NCBI GenBank assembly: GCA_964415045.1
Contig: CAYPZL010000139.1
Coordinates: 1 to 15,451, forward strand
Origin: CAYPZL01 sp964415045
GTDB lineage: Bacteria; Planctomycetota; Phycisphaerae; Sedimentisphaerales; Anaerobacaceae
Length of the DNA stretch: 15,451 bases
Reading direction: 5' to 3'
The stretch's first letter is position 1; the number at the start of each line of letters is the position of its first letter. The notes beneath the pieces were generated by a model. The model saw only the letters and a list, made by a program, of their open reading frames with translations, did no database searches and was not told where the DNA came from. Below are positions 1-7,636 of the stretch, piece by piece. Both the position numbers and the translations under genes were made by a program.

Positions 1-19
1 GCATTGAAAATCTATCGAT

Positions 20-29
20 GCACGAGTGC
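20..29. promoter_or_regulatory. Candidate operator palindrome upstream of the regulator gene
   Basis: GCACGAGTGC is an inverted repeat (arms GCAC/GTGC, two-base centre) 29 bases before the regulator start, where an autoregulatory site could lie. The same bases recur with one mismatch at 291-300 inside the regulator gene. I did not find it before the isomerase gene or the exported block. Short palindromes of this size arise by chance, so support is weak. Confidence 0.2.
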
Positions 30-58
30 TTCAGCCACTGGCAAGCGAGGAGTAGTGA

Positions 59-1225
59 ATGGCGCAAGCCGATAGAGAGAATCCTTTGCCCCTTTACATC
101 CAAGTACGAGAGGACATCCGCGGGCAGATCGAAAGCGGCGTGCTGCCGCCGGGGCATCGGCTGCCCTTTGAGCGGGAGTTGGTCAGCCAATACGGGGTCA
201 GCTCGGTGACGGTCAAACACGCCCTGCGAGATCTGGCCAACGAGGGGCTCCTGGTCCGGATTAAGAGAAAGGGCACCTTCGTCTCACCGCGCACGAGTGG
301 CCTCTCGGGTTCCGGGGGTTCCGGGCCGCGCACAAAGACGCTGGCGCTGATCATTCCGGACATCGAGGATCTGTTCATTTCGGAGATCTATCGCGGCGTG
401 GCGGACGCGGCGCGTCGAGGCGGCTACCGGGTCTCCATCGTCAGCTCCGATCGCGAGGTTCGAAAAGAGGCCGAGAACATCCGCGATCTGGGCCGGCGGG
501 GGGAGGACGGAGCCGTGATCTTCCCGAACTGGGGCAGGGCAAACGCGGAACAGGTATTCGAGTTGAAGCGAAACAAGTATCCCTTTGTGTTGGTGAACCG
601 GTACTTCAGGGACATTCAGACCGATTACGTCGTGGTGGACAATCGCGCGGGCGCTTGCGAAGCGGTGGAGCATCTGATTCGGCTTGGGCATCGGCGGATT
701 GGATGCATCGGCTGGGTGGACTGCACCGCGGTGGAGAACCGTTTGGCCGGATACCGCCTCGCGCTGGGGCGACACGGAATCGCGTGCGACGAGAAGCTGG
801 TCAGAAGCATTTTGGACGAATCGAGGGACAGGTACGTCGGAGTCGAACCAGCCAGTGGGGGCTACCAGGAGATGAAGAATCTCTTGCGGCTGGAGCCACG
901 CCCCACCGCGGTCTTCGCGGTCAGCGATCGGCTGGCCGTGGGTGCCATGCGGGCGATCACAGAAGCGGGACTGCGTATTCCCGACGATGTGGCCTTGGTC
1001 GGCTTTGACGACGTGCACTACGCCGCCGACCTTGATCTGACCACGGTCGCACAACCGGCGTTTGAAACCGGCAAGAAAGCTACGGAGATTTTGATTCGCA
1101 GGATCGAACAGAGGGAGAACCGCGACGGCTCCGACGGGAAGTTTCGGCAGGTCGTTCTGCCTGCGGAGCTGATCATTCGTGGTTCGTGTGGCGCACAACG
1201 GCCAACGGGGTTGACGAACTGCTGA
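59..1225 (+). CDS. GntR-type regulator with LacI-like sugar-sensing domain (AraR-like architecture)
   Basis: A 388-residue cytoplasmic transcription factor, probably the local regulator of the downstream sugar genes. Residues about 8-77 form a GntR winged-helix DNA-binding domain (PLYIQVREDIRGQI, then the helix-turn-helix around LVSQYGVSSVTVKHALRDL, then the wing KRKGTFV). Residues 78-94 are a Gly/Ser-rich linker (GLSGSGGSG). Residues 95 to about 375 form a periplasmic-binding-protein fold of the LacI/GalR type, starting LALIIPDIED and containing VFAVSDRLAVGAMRAI and IPDDVALVGFDDV. This fusion is the layout of Bacillus AraR, where a sugar ligand releases DNA. The ATG at 59 has a strong ribosome site, GAGGAG, ending six bases upstream. 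It is the first gene of a co-directional run, 65 bases before the isomerase, so a role as pathway-specific repressor is likely. The effector is unknown. Confidence 0.93.
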   Translation: MAQADRENPLPLYIQVREDIRGQIESGVLPPGHRLPFERELVSQYGVSSVTVKHALRDLANEGLLVRIKRKGTFVSPRTSGLSGSGGSGPRTKTLALIIPDIEDLFISEIYRGVADAARRGGYRVSIVSSDREVRKEAENIRDLGRRGEDGAVIFPNWGRANAEQVFELKRNKYPFVLVNRYFRDIQTDYVVVDNRAGACEAVEHLIRLGHRRIGCIGWVDCTAVENRLAGYRLALGRHGIACDEKLVRSILDESRDRYVGVEPASGGYQEMKNLLRLEPRPTAVFAVSDRLAVGAMRAITEAGLRIPDDVALVGFDDVHYAADLDLTTVAQPAFETGKKATEILIRRIEQRENRDGSDGKFRQVVLPAELIIRGSCGAQRPTGLTNC

Positions 1226-1290
1226 TCCAGTGATGACGCAGCGGGCGCAGGCGGTGCTCAATCATACACTCGAGCGAGAGGAGACAAGCG

Positions 1291-2154
1291 ATGATGAAGA
1301 TCGGTTGTGGAACGGTTTGCTTTCGGAAGCTGCCGCTGGAGGAGGCGATGGAGCGGATCGCGGGGGCAGGCTACGAGTACGTCGAGCCGCAGGCCACCGC
1401 GCCGTTTTGTCCGCACGTCGATCCCTGGAAAGACAATCCGGAACAGTTCAAGCGCCGCGTCGAGGAGCTTGGCTTCAAAGGGGCGTCCGCGCTGTGGTCC
1501 CCAAACGGCGCGATCATCCGCGACTCGGAGAGCGTAAAGGGCGTTTCGCAGGCTATCCGTTGGGCGAGCGCGGCGGGCATTCCGGTAGTCAACGCGGGCG
1601 ACGGCAACAAGCCGGACGACATGTCGGAGGAGGATGCCTTGAAACAGATGGGCGATCGGCTTGCCCAAATCCTCGAAGTGGCCGAATCCTGCCAGGTCTA
1701 TCTGGCCATCGAGCCGCACGGGACGTTCTCGCTCACCGCCGACGGGCTGAAGAAGATCATGGCCCTGAGCGACTCCAAATGGCTGGGCATCAACTACGAT
1801 GCGGCCAACGTCCGCCGTGCCACCTACGTCGAGACCGTCGCCGGGGCGTACTCCTGGACACCCCATGGGCGGCGGCAGGACGAGGTGGCGACGCTCCGCG
1901 CGGTCGTCGACCGCGTGGTGCACTTCCACGTGAAGGACCTGCGGGGCGCAGAGTGCGTCGCCCTGGGCGAGGGCGACGTGGACAACCAAGGCTGCCTTGA
2001 GGTCCTCCGGGAGCACGGTTACGAGGGGGTGTTGTCGCTGGAGACCGAAGGAGAAACCAGCCCCGAAGAAGGGCAACGGCTGATCGAGCGCAGCCGCGAG
2101 TATCTGTTGAACGTGCTGGAGAAGTTACCAGAAGAAAACGAGGAACGAAAATGA
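1291..2154 (+). CDS. Sugar (phosphate) isomerase/epimerase, TIM barrel, cytoplasmic copy
   Basis: A 287-residue protein of the xylose-isomerase-like TIM-barrel superfamily (AP endonuclease family 2), whose members isomerise, epimerise or dehydrate sugars and keto-sugars using a divalent metal. The four expected metal ligands are visible: E141 in YLAIEPHG, D170 in GINYDAAN, H211 or H213 in VVHFHVKD, and E251 in LSLETEG. There is no signal peptide, so it acts in the cytoplasm. The ATG at 1291 follows GAGAGGAG (1276-1283) with seven-base spacing; ATG 1294 is an alternative one codon later. The stop overlaps the next gene's start by four bases, which couples it to the creatininase-like hydrolase and suggests consecutive reactions. 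A close, ungapped paralogue with a Tat leader lies at 10325-11290. By context it could act like IolO, which epimerises 5-keto-L-gluconate to D-tagaturonate, but that is inference. Confidence 0.9.
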   Translation: MMKIGCGTVCFRKLPLEEAMERIAGAGYEYVEPQATAPFCPHVDPWKDNPEQFKRRVEELGFKGASALWSPNGAIIRDSESVKGVSQAIRWASAAGIPVVNAGDGNKPDDMSEEDALKQMGDRLAQILEVAESCQVYLAIEPHGTFSLTADGLKKIMALSDSKWLGINYDAANVRRATYVETVAGAYSWTPHGRRQDEVATLRAVVDRVVHFHVKDLRGAECVALGEGDVDNQGCLEVLREHGYEGVLSLETEGETSPEEGQRLIERSREYLLNVLEKLPEENEERK

Positions 2155-3224
2155 AAGGATGTTTCGAAGATAACGACGTCGGCCAATTGAAGAAGACGTT
2201 CTGGGAGGCCGCTGATGAGGAGATCGACGCCATCTTGAAGGACTACGAAGTCCCGTCCCCTGGCGAGATGGACAAGCCGGGCTGCTACATCCAGAACACG
2301 GTGAGGGCTGCCCAGGAAGAGAAGAAACAGAAGAACGATATCGTCTTGATTCCCCTCGGTTCAACCGAAGTGCATGGACTCCACTGCGCAAGCAGCCAGG
2401 ACACGCTCCAGGCGGCCCGGATCTGCGAGGCCGTGCGAAGGTACACGGCCAAGCAGGGAAGAGAAGTGAACCTGGCAATGTCTCCCTGGATGTACGGGAA
2501 CCACCCCAAGCACCACGTCGGCATGTTGGGCACCATTCCCATAAGCCCTTCCGTGCTGGAGAGGCTGCTGGTGGATGTGATATTCGGGCTTTGGGCCGAC
2601 GGCTACCGGAAATTCATCTTCGTCAACAACCACGCACAACACTGGATCATTACCGCGGCCATCGATTCGTTTGGCCTACGTTATCCGCAGCTTCCCTTCT
2701 ATGCGGTGGCCTTTGACTGGTGCTCGGCCGTCTGGGAGTTCTTCCAGACCAAGGATAACGGAGGACCTTCATTTGAAGACGATTTCATCCATGCCGACGA
2801 GCCGGAGACATCGTTGGTGCTGCTCTTGGCGCCGGAGATGGTCGACATGAAACATGCCGTCGACACGCAGGCCCGCGGCTATCTTCCCGACGGGCATTTC
2901 AACAAGTCGGCCAATCAACGGGCGTCGCGACCGAACCTGTGGTGGAGCGTGAGGAACAACGGCCCGGTCGAGTTCGTGGGAACTCCCGAAGGAGTGGTAG
3001 GCAGGGCAACCATCGCCACAGCGGAAAAAGCAAAACGCCCGGTTGCCGCGGCCTTGTCGTATCTGACCCTTTTGCACGACGATATCCTGCAAACGTTTCC
3101 GCCCGGGGTTCTTCCTCCGATTGAAGAAGTGACGCTGTTCCAGCAAGAGGAGGTCGAGGGTTACTTGAAGAAACCGGGTGAGCCGGGTCATCTGAATCCG
3201 TACCGCCTGTGGCGACCGTTCTGA
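2151..3224 (+). CDS. Creatininase-family metallohydrolase with extended N- and C-termini
   Basis: A 357-residue cytoplasmic member of the creatininase / creatinine amidohydrolase family (binuclear metal hydrolases of amides, lactams and related rings). The core runs from about residue 62 to 240. LIPLGSTEVHG carries E73 and H75, SSQDTL carries D84, VNNHAQHW carries H161, and HADEPETS carries E219. GTIPISPSVLERLLVDVI is the usual central helix region. The classic creatininase has Glu two residues after the NxH histidine; here that position is Gln163, as many relatives also deviate there, so creatinine is an unlikely substrate. At 357 residues it exceeds the usual 240-260 through a charged N-terminal segment (1-60) and a C-terminal tail (about 290-357). 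Its ATG overlaps the isomerase stop (ATGA), and AGGAA lies just upstream. A hydrolase of this family opens the diketo-inositol ring in the Thermotoga inositol route as I recall it (IolN). A similar ring-opening or amidase role here is inference. Confidence 0.9.
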   Translation: MKGCFEDNDVGQLKKTFWEAADEEIDAILKDYEVPSPGEMDKPGCYIQNTVRAAQEEKKQKNDIVLIPLGSTEVHGLHCASSQDTLQAARICEAVRRYTAKQGREVNLAMSPWMYGNHPKHHVGMLGTIPISPSVLERLLVDVIFGLWADGYRKFIFVNNHAQHWIITAAIDSFGLRYPQLPFYAVAFDWCSAVWEFFQTKDNGGPSFEDDFIHADEPETSLVLLLAPEMVDMKHAVDTQARGYLPDGHFNKSANQRASRPNLWWSVRNNGPVEFVGTPEGVVGRATIATAEKAKRPVAAALSYLTLLHDDILQTFPPGVLPPIEEVTLFQQEEVEGYLKKPGEPGHLNPYRLWRPF

Positions 3225-3242
3225 GGAGATCTCAATACAGCG

Positions 3243-4721
3243 ATGAAGCATACAGTGAGAAACTACATCGACGGCCAGTGGGCACAGGCCGAAAGCAGCG
3301 GTTGTCTCGACGTGGAGAACCCGAGTACCGGCGACATCCTTGCGCGGGTGCCGCTTTCCGTGGCTTCGGAGCTGGACAACGCCGTAGCCGCAGCCAGAGC
3401 GGCCTTCCCGCAGTGGAGCACTACGCCGGTGGCCCGCCGCTGTGAGCCGCTTTACAGACTGGCGGAGATGATCCGCGACAACGGTGAGGACGTCGCACGA
3501 ATCGTTTCGGAGGAGATGGGAAAATCCCTGCCGGATGCCGGAGCCGAGGTCAAGCGGTGTCTGGAGAACTGCCGGGTGGCCTGCGGTATGCCGTCGTTGA
3601 TCCAGGGCGACAACGTCATGGACGTGGCCGCCGGGATCGACGGCGAAGTCATCAGGGTACCGGTCGGCGTGTTCGGGGTGATCGCCCCCTTCAATTTTCC
3701 CGCCATGGTCCCCTTCTGGTTCATGCCGTACGCGCTGGCCGCGGGAAACACGTTCATCGTAAAACCTTCTGAACAAGTGCCGTTGACGATGGAGCGGCTG
3801 TTCGAGTTCATCAACAAGTGCGGCTTCCCGCGCGGCGTGGTGAGCCTGGTCAACGGCGACAAGCACCTCAGCCGGGCGATGTTGGAACACCCGGACATCG
3901 CGGGCATTTCCTTTGTCGGTTCTTCCAAAGTGTGCCGCATTGTGGCGGAAACCTGCGCCAGAACCGGCAAGCGGTTTCAGGCCCTCGGCTCGGCGAAGAA
4001 CTACCTGGTGGTCATGCCCGACGCCAAGCTGGACGAGGTGATTCGCAATATGCTCACCTCCTGCCTGGGCTGTGCCGGCCAGCGTTGCATGGCCGCCTCG
4101 GCTATTGCCTGCGTGGGTGACGAGGTGTACGAGAGAGTTGTCAGAGACTTCGTTGAGGCAGCCCGGCAGGCCAAGGTGGGCAGCCCGCTTGACCCGAAAC
4201 TGACGGAAGAAGCCCTGGTTGTCGGTCCGGTGATTTCCGCCGCGGCCAAAGAGCGAATCGAGGGTCTCATTCAGACAGGCGTAGACGAAGGGGCCAGATT
4301 GGTCATGGACGGCCGCGGCGTCAGCGTCCCGGGCGGCAACGCCGGGCATTTTATCGGACCGACTGTCCTGGCGGATGTGAAGCCCGGAATGACGGTCGAG
4401 CAAACCGAAATTTTCGGGCCCGTCGTCATTATCATGAAGTTCGAGTCGCTCGACGAAGCCATCGAGGCCATCAACAGCCACCCGTATGGAAACGGGGCCT
4501 CGATCTACACGCAAAACGGTTACTATGCCAGAAAGTTCAAACTGGAAACGAAGGCCGGCATGATCGGCATCAATATTGGCATCCCTGCCCCGGTGGCCTG
4601 TTTGCCTTTCGGGGGCATGAGAGCCAGCCTGCAAGCCGACATCAAGGCCCAGGGCAAGGACGTGATCAACTTCTTTACGGAACGAAAAACAGTAACGGAA
4701 AGATACTGGAGAGAAAAGTAG
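3243..4721 (+). CDS. Aldehyde dehydrogenase resembling CoA-acylating methylmalonate-semialdehyde dehydrogenase
   Basis: A 492-residue NAD-dependent aldehyde dehydrogenase of normal family length. The nucleophile is C282 in GQRCMA, and the oxyanion Asn is N151 in APFNFPAMVPFW. EIFGPVV lies at about 389-395, and FFTERKTVTERYW closes the oligomerisation tail. Three features point to the methylmalonate-semialdehyde (MmsA/IolA) branch: the PFNFPAM motif, the GQRCMA active site, and ALGSAKNYLVVMPDA in place of the usual ELGG-x-N motif. That change removes the general-base Glu; in the MmsA branch CoA rather than water then releases the acyl enzyme, often after decarboxylation. The gene lies 18 bases after the hydrolase; GAGGAG at 3223-3228 overlaps that stop with long (14-base) spacing. 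In context it could oxidise the aldehyde released by the downstream aldolase. The exact substrate (malonate or tartronate semialdehyde, lactaldehyde) cannot be read from sequence. Confidence 0.92.
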   Translation: MKHTVRNYIDGQWAQAESSGCLDVENPSTGDILARVPLSVASELDNAVAAARAAFPQWSTTPVARRCEPLYRLAEMIRDNGEDVARIVSEEMGKSLPDAGAEVKRCLENCRVACGMPSLIQGDNVMDVAAGIDGEVIRVPVGVFGVIAPFNFPAMVPFWFMPYALAAGNTFIVKPSEQVPLTMERLFEFINKCGFPRGVVSLVNGDKHLSRAMLEHPDIAGISFVGSSKVCRIVAETCARTGKRFQALGSAKNYLVVMPDAKLDEVIRNMLTSCLGCAGQRCMAASAIACVGDEVYERVVRDFVEAARQAKVGSPLDPKLTEEALVVGPVISAAAKERIEGLIQTGVDEGARLVMDGRGVSVPGGNAGHFIGPTVLADVKPGMTVEQTEIFGPVVIIMKFESLDEAIEAINSHPYGNGASIYTQNGYYARKFKLETKAGMIGINIGIPAPVACLPFGGMRASLQADIKAQGKDVINFFTERKTVTERYWREK

Positions 4722-4763
4722 GCGCTTACGCAGTTTACATCAGCAACAGATTCAGAACTGAGA

Positions 4764-4768
4764 AAGGA
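4764..4768 (+). promoter_or_regulatory. Ribosome binding site AAGGA that favours GTG 4776 as start
   Basis: This is the only purine-rich ribosome site upstream of the zinc dehydrogenase. It nearly abuts ATG 4770 (one base between) but is ideally spaced (seven bases) from in-frame GTG 4776, with GTG 4779 next. The true start is therefore probably GTG 4776. The protein changes by two or three residues only. Confidence 0.45.
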
Positions 4769-4769
4769 A

Positions 4770-5930
4770 ATGAACGTGGTGGACAAAGTCAAGGCCGTGG
4801 TGATGACCGCGCCGGGAGAAATCGAAGTTCAGGAGCTTCCTTACCCAAAATTAGAGCGAGGCGCTTTGATCCTGAAGATGCGAATGTCGGGCATCTGCGG
4901 TACGGACAAGCACGCCTACCGAGGCGAGAAGGTCCTTTACGGCGGGACCGAAGCCGAACAGGAGATCGTCTATCCGACCGTCCACGGCCACGAGAATGTG
5001 GGCACCGTGGTGGAGATATGTCCGGAAGACAAGGACCTGATCGAGTATCACGGGCAGGAGCTCAAAGAGGGCGATCGCGTGACCATGTGTCCCAATGTCA
5101 TCTGCGGGCGCTGCTGGTACTGCCGACACATCTTCGCCTATCCCTTCTGCGCCAAGAACACGACGATCGGCCTGTCCTTTCCCAGCGACAAGCCGCCTTA
5201 CGTCGTGGGCGGCTGGGCGGAGTACATGTTCGTTCCTCCCAAAGCGTGGGTCTACAAGGTGCCGGAGGAGATGCCCGACGAGTTGGCCGCTCTGACCGAG
5301 ATCTTCGTGGTTGCTGCCACTTTGGATCGGGCAAAGGAATTCTCACGCCTGGAGGCCCGGGGTTTCGGTTTCGCCGACACCGTGGTCGTCCAGGGAGCCG
5401 GTGCGGTGGGCTGCGTGCACGTTGCCAAGGCGAGAATGCTGGGCGCGGGCCGGATCGTCGTGATCGATGAATCGGACCAGAAGATGAAGCTGGCCAAGGA
5501 GTTCGGGGCCGACGTCACGATCAACGTCAAGGACGTTCCCCATCAAGACAGGATCACCATCATCAAAGACTTGACCGAAGGCCGAGGCGCCGACGTTGTG
5601 GTGGAAACGGCCGGCACCGCCCAGGCGTTCGTCGAAGGGCTGGACTACACCCGACGGGGCGGCACCTGCATCGAAACGGGCAGCTTTGTCGACACCGGCG
5701 AAGTTGCCGTCAACGTGCATCGCCATATCGCCGCGAAGAACGTTCTGATCATCGGCAATTCCAACCATCCGCATACCGGCTACTACCAAGCCATGCACAT
5801 GATGATGAAGTACCGGGAAGAATACCCGTTTGACAAGCTGATTACCCACAAGTTCCGACTGGATGGCGGCAAAGAAGCGATGGAAAGGTCGTTTGACCCC
5901 GAGTGCCTCAAGGTGGTGTTCGTGCCGTGA
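4770..5930 (+). CDS. Zinc-dependent medium-chain alcohol/polyol dehydrogenase
   Basis: A 386-residue cytoplasmic MDR-superfamily dehydrogenase that oxidises a secondary alcohol of a sugar, polyol or cyclitol. The catalytic zinc site is C43 (GICGTDKHAYRG) and H74-E75 (GHENVG). The structural zinc lobe is C112, C115, C118 and C127, with eight residues rather than the usual seven before the last Cys. The Rossmann motif GAGAVG (209-214) is followed by an acidic residue at the end of the second strand (VVIDESDQK), which favours NAD over NADP. Start choice is uncertain. AAGGA (4764-4768) ends one base before ATG 4770, too close for normal initiation, but sits seven bases before an in-frame GTG at 4776 that gives the same protein minus two residues. 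Together with the creatininase-like and TIM-barrel neighbours it resembles IolM, the second dehydrogenase of the Thermotoga inositol route. That role is inference. Confidence 0.93.
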   Translation: MNVVDKVKAVVMTAPGEIEVQELPYPKLERGALILKMRMSGICGTDKHAYRGEKVLYGGTEAEQEIVYPTVHGHENVGTVVEICPEDKDLIEYHGQELKEGDRVTMCPNVICGRCWYCRHIFAYPFCAKNTTIGLSFPSDKPPYVVGGWAEYMFVPPKAWVYKVPEEMPDELAALTEIFVVAATLDRAKEFSRLEARGFGFADTVVVQGAGAVGCVHVAKARMLGAGRIVVIDESDQKMKLAKEFGADVTINVKDVPHQDRITIIKDLTEGRGADVVVETAGTAQAFVEGLDYTRRGGTCIETGSFVDTGEVAVNVHRHIAAKNVLIIGNSNHPHTGYYQAMHMMMKYREEYPFDKLITHKFRLDGGKEAMERSFDPECLKVVFVP

Positions 5931-5967
5931 GGGCACGTGGATAAGGAACCTGGTCGCCACAACAACT

Positions 5968-5971
5968 GGAG
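5968..5971 (+). promoter_or_regulatory. Weak ribosome site GGAG supporting ATG 5976 for the aldolase
   Basis: GGAG lies four bases before ATG 5976. The alternative upstream GTG 5937 has only GAGGG ending three bases before it and would add 13 residues (DKEPGRHNNWSL) with no family resemblance. The choice is not certain. Confidence 0.35.
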
Positions 5972-5975
5972 TCTG

Positions 5976-6593
5976 ATGCAAGTCATGCGTGCCCCTTCGA
6001 TCGTGAAGTTCAAGGTCGAGTTCGTCTCCCGGGATGTGCCCGACGATGATCGCGTCGGCCAGTTGCGTGCCTGGTGCGTTCGTTTCAACCAGAGCGGCCT
6101 GACGCCGAAGCTCGAGGATACCGGCCGCTCGTTGGGGAACCTGAGTTTCAGGCTCCAGCCGGATCGCCCGGCTTTCGTGATCACGGCTTCCACCTTGTCG
6201 TCCAAAGAGGAACTCGTGCCGGGTGACTTCGTCAGAGTGCTGCGATCCGACCGACTACGAGCAGTCGTCGTGGCGTCCGGCACCAGGGATCCCTCCAGCG
6301 AAAGCATGATGCACTACGAGATCTATAAGCAGCGGGAGGACATCGGCGCCATCTTTCACGGACATGACCGGGAGGTTACCGCTTACGCGTCTCTGCTTGA
6401 TCTGCCGGTGACGACCAAGGAGGAGCCCCCGGGCACGCCGCAGTTGCTCGCCGAGGTGATGAAGATCATCGACGCCGGGGACTTTCTGGTGATGAAGAAC
6501 CACGGGTTCCTGTCCCTGGGAAAGACCATGGACGAAGCTGGAAACCTGGCGCTGGAAGTCAAGAGGGAAATCCGTGTGAGGAGAAGCAAATGA
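5976..6593 (+). CDS. Class II (zinc) aldolase/adducin-family sugar-phosphate aldolase
   Basis: A protein of about 205 residues in the fuculose-1-phosphate / rhamnulose-1-phosphate / ribulose-phosphate epimerase superfamily (retro-aldol cleavage through a zinc enediolate). Numbered from ATG 5976: GNLSFR at 54-59 matches the phosphate-binding GN-x-S motif. SGTRDPSSESMMHYEIY (101-117) carries the Ser-Ser pair and E115, the likely acid/base. FHGHD carries zinc ligands H128 and H130, and KNHG carries H176. All catalytic ligands are present. Start: the frame is open from GTG 5937, but GGAG at 5968-5971 precedes ATG 5976 by four bases, and homology-like sequence begins only near IVKFKVEFV, so I prefer 5976 (ATG 5985 is possible). 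The stop overlaps the PfkB kinase start by four bases. This coupling suggests that the kinase makes a ketose phosphate and the aldolase splits it into dihydroxyacetone phosphate plus an aldehyde. Confidence 0.87.
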   Translation: MQVMRAPSIVKFKVEFVSRDVPDDDRVGQLRAWCVRFNQSGLTPKLEDTGRSLGNLSFRLQPDRPAFVITASTLSSKEELVPGDFVRVLRSDRLRAVVVASGTRDPSSESMMHYEIYKQREDIGAIFHGHDREVTAYASLLDLPVTTKEEPPGTPQLLAEVMKIIDAGDFLVMKNHGFLSLGKTMDEAGNLALEVKREIRVRRSK

Positions 6594-7591
6594 GAAAGTG
6601 CGTGTTGTCGTGGGGAACGTTCATGTGCGACATCATCGCCTCGGGGCTGGACAAGGTGGCCGAGCCTGGGGTGATCGAGTACCTCACTCAACCGATCGAG
6701 CTGCGTCTGGGAGGACACCCTGTCGACCTGGTCATCGATCTGGAGCAGATCGGCGTCGATCCGGGCGAGATCGGTTTTGTCAGCACCGTGGGAACCGACG
6801 TGTTCGGCGACTTCCTCCTGCGGGAACTAGACCGCTATGAGTTCCAGCCGTTTGTCGAGCGGGTGGAAGGTGGTACCGGAAAGAATATGGTTCTTGCCGT
6901 GAAGGGTCGGGATCGCTTGGCCCATCTCGACCCGGCCGCATGTATGAAGATGTCAATCCGTCATCTTGAAGAGATATTAGAACAGACAACGCCTGAGTTC
7001 CTCACCTTCCGGCCCGGCTATACCAACCTCGACACCAAGATGGCCTCGCTGCTTGAACGGCTGAGAAGCGGGCCGCTTCGAGATTCGTTCTTGTTGCTTG
7101 ATTTGTGTGCGCCTTACAAGAAACCGTGGAGCTATTATCTCCCGTTGCTTCGTCACGTCGATGCCGTCCATGGCAACAGCAAAGAGATCACCCGTGCCGC
7201 CGGTGAGAACAGCTTCCAGAAGGCAAGCGAGAAGATCCTCGCTCTCGGAGCCGATGCCGTGTTGCTTACGAAGGAGGAAGAAGGGGCGGAGATCGCGACT
7301 CGTCGTTACCGAATCTCGCAACCGTCTTTCCAGATACGGTTTGTGGAGCCTTCCGGCTGCGGCGACGCCTTCTGCGCCGGTGTGATCTATTCGCTGATGC
7401 AGGCAGAAGGTAGCATTGAGACGATGGACGAGGATGACCTGACCGACTTGCTAATATGGGGCCAGGCCTTGGGGGCTTCGGCAGCCACCGAGGTCGGTTG
7501 CGTGGCGGGAGTGACCGAAGCCAACGTGCAGGCGCTTCTTGAAGGCCAGAAAGACCGAGTGTTGCGAGGGACGCAAGTGGAGCGATTGTGA
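6590..7591 (+). CDS. PfkB-family (ribokinase-like) carbohydrate kinase
   Basis: A 333-residue cytoplasmic ATP-dependent sugar kinase. The N-terminal part has the substrate-binding Gly pair (LRLGGHPVD, 39-46) and STVGTDVFGDFL, typical of ribokinase-like proteins. HGNSKEI (194-200) matches the NxxE magnesium/phosphate motif. The C-terminal PfkB signature is PSGCGDAFCAGV, with D259 as the catalytic base and the Gly-Cys-Gly anion hole (usually Gly-Ala-Gly). The start ATG overlaps the aldolase stop (ATGA), so the two are translationally coupled. The pair gives the classical kinase-then-aldolase step that turns a keto-sugar or keto-acid into triose phosphate plus an aldehyde. In the inositol pathways the matching enzyme is IolC (5-dehydro-2-deoxygluconate kinase) or, in Thermotoga, IolK. 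Substrate here is unknown. About 60 residues near the start (20-80) differ enough from ribokinase that I would not assign ribose. Confidence 0.9.
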   Translation: MRKCVLSWGTFMCDIIASGLDKVAEPGVIEYLTQPIELRLGGHPVDLVIDLEQIGVDPGEIGFVSTVGTDVFGDFLLRELDRYEFQPFVERVEGGTGKNMVLAVKGRDRLAHLDPAACMKMSIRHLEEILEQTTPEFLTFRPGYTNLDTKMASLLERLRSGPLRDSFLLLDLCAPYKKPWSYYLPLLRHVDAVHGNSKEITRAAGENSFQKASEKILALGADAVLLTKEEEGAEIATRRYRISQPSFQIRFVEPSGCGDAFCAGVIYSLMQAEGSIETMDEDDLTDLLIWGQALGASAATEVGCVAGVTEANVQALLEGQKDRVLRGTQVERL

Positions 7592-7636
7592 CGTGCGGCC
7601 CATAGAGCGCCAAATTCGGCGAAAGGAAAGCGAGAC

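Noticed and set aside
284..2076. Two minus-strand open frames of 325 and 272 codons opposite the regulator and first isomerase
   Set aside because: They are antisense shadows. No recognisable domain or good ribosome site was seen, and the plus strand carries clear GntR/LacI and TIM-barrel proteins.
2769..4634. A 621-codon open frame on the minus strand
   Set aside because: It lies opposite the creatininase-like and aldehyde dehydrogenase genes and spans their junction. Its translation is rich in His, Asp, Arg and Gly without any family motif, as expected from the antisense of GC-rich genes, while the plus-strand frames have complete catalytic motifs.
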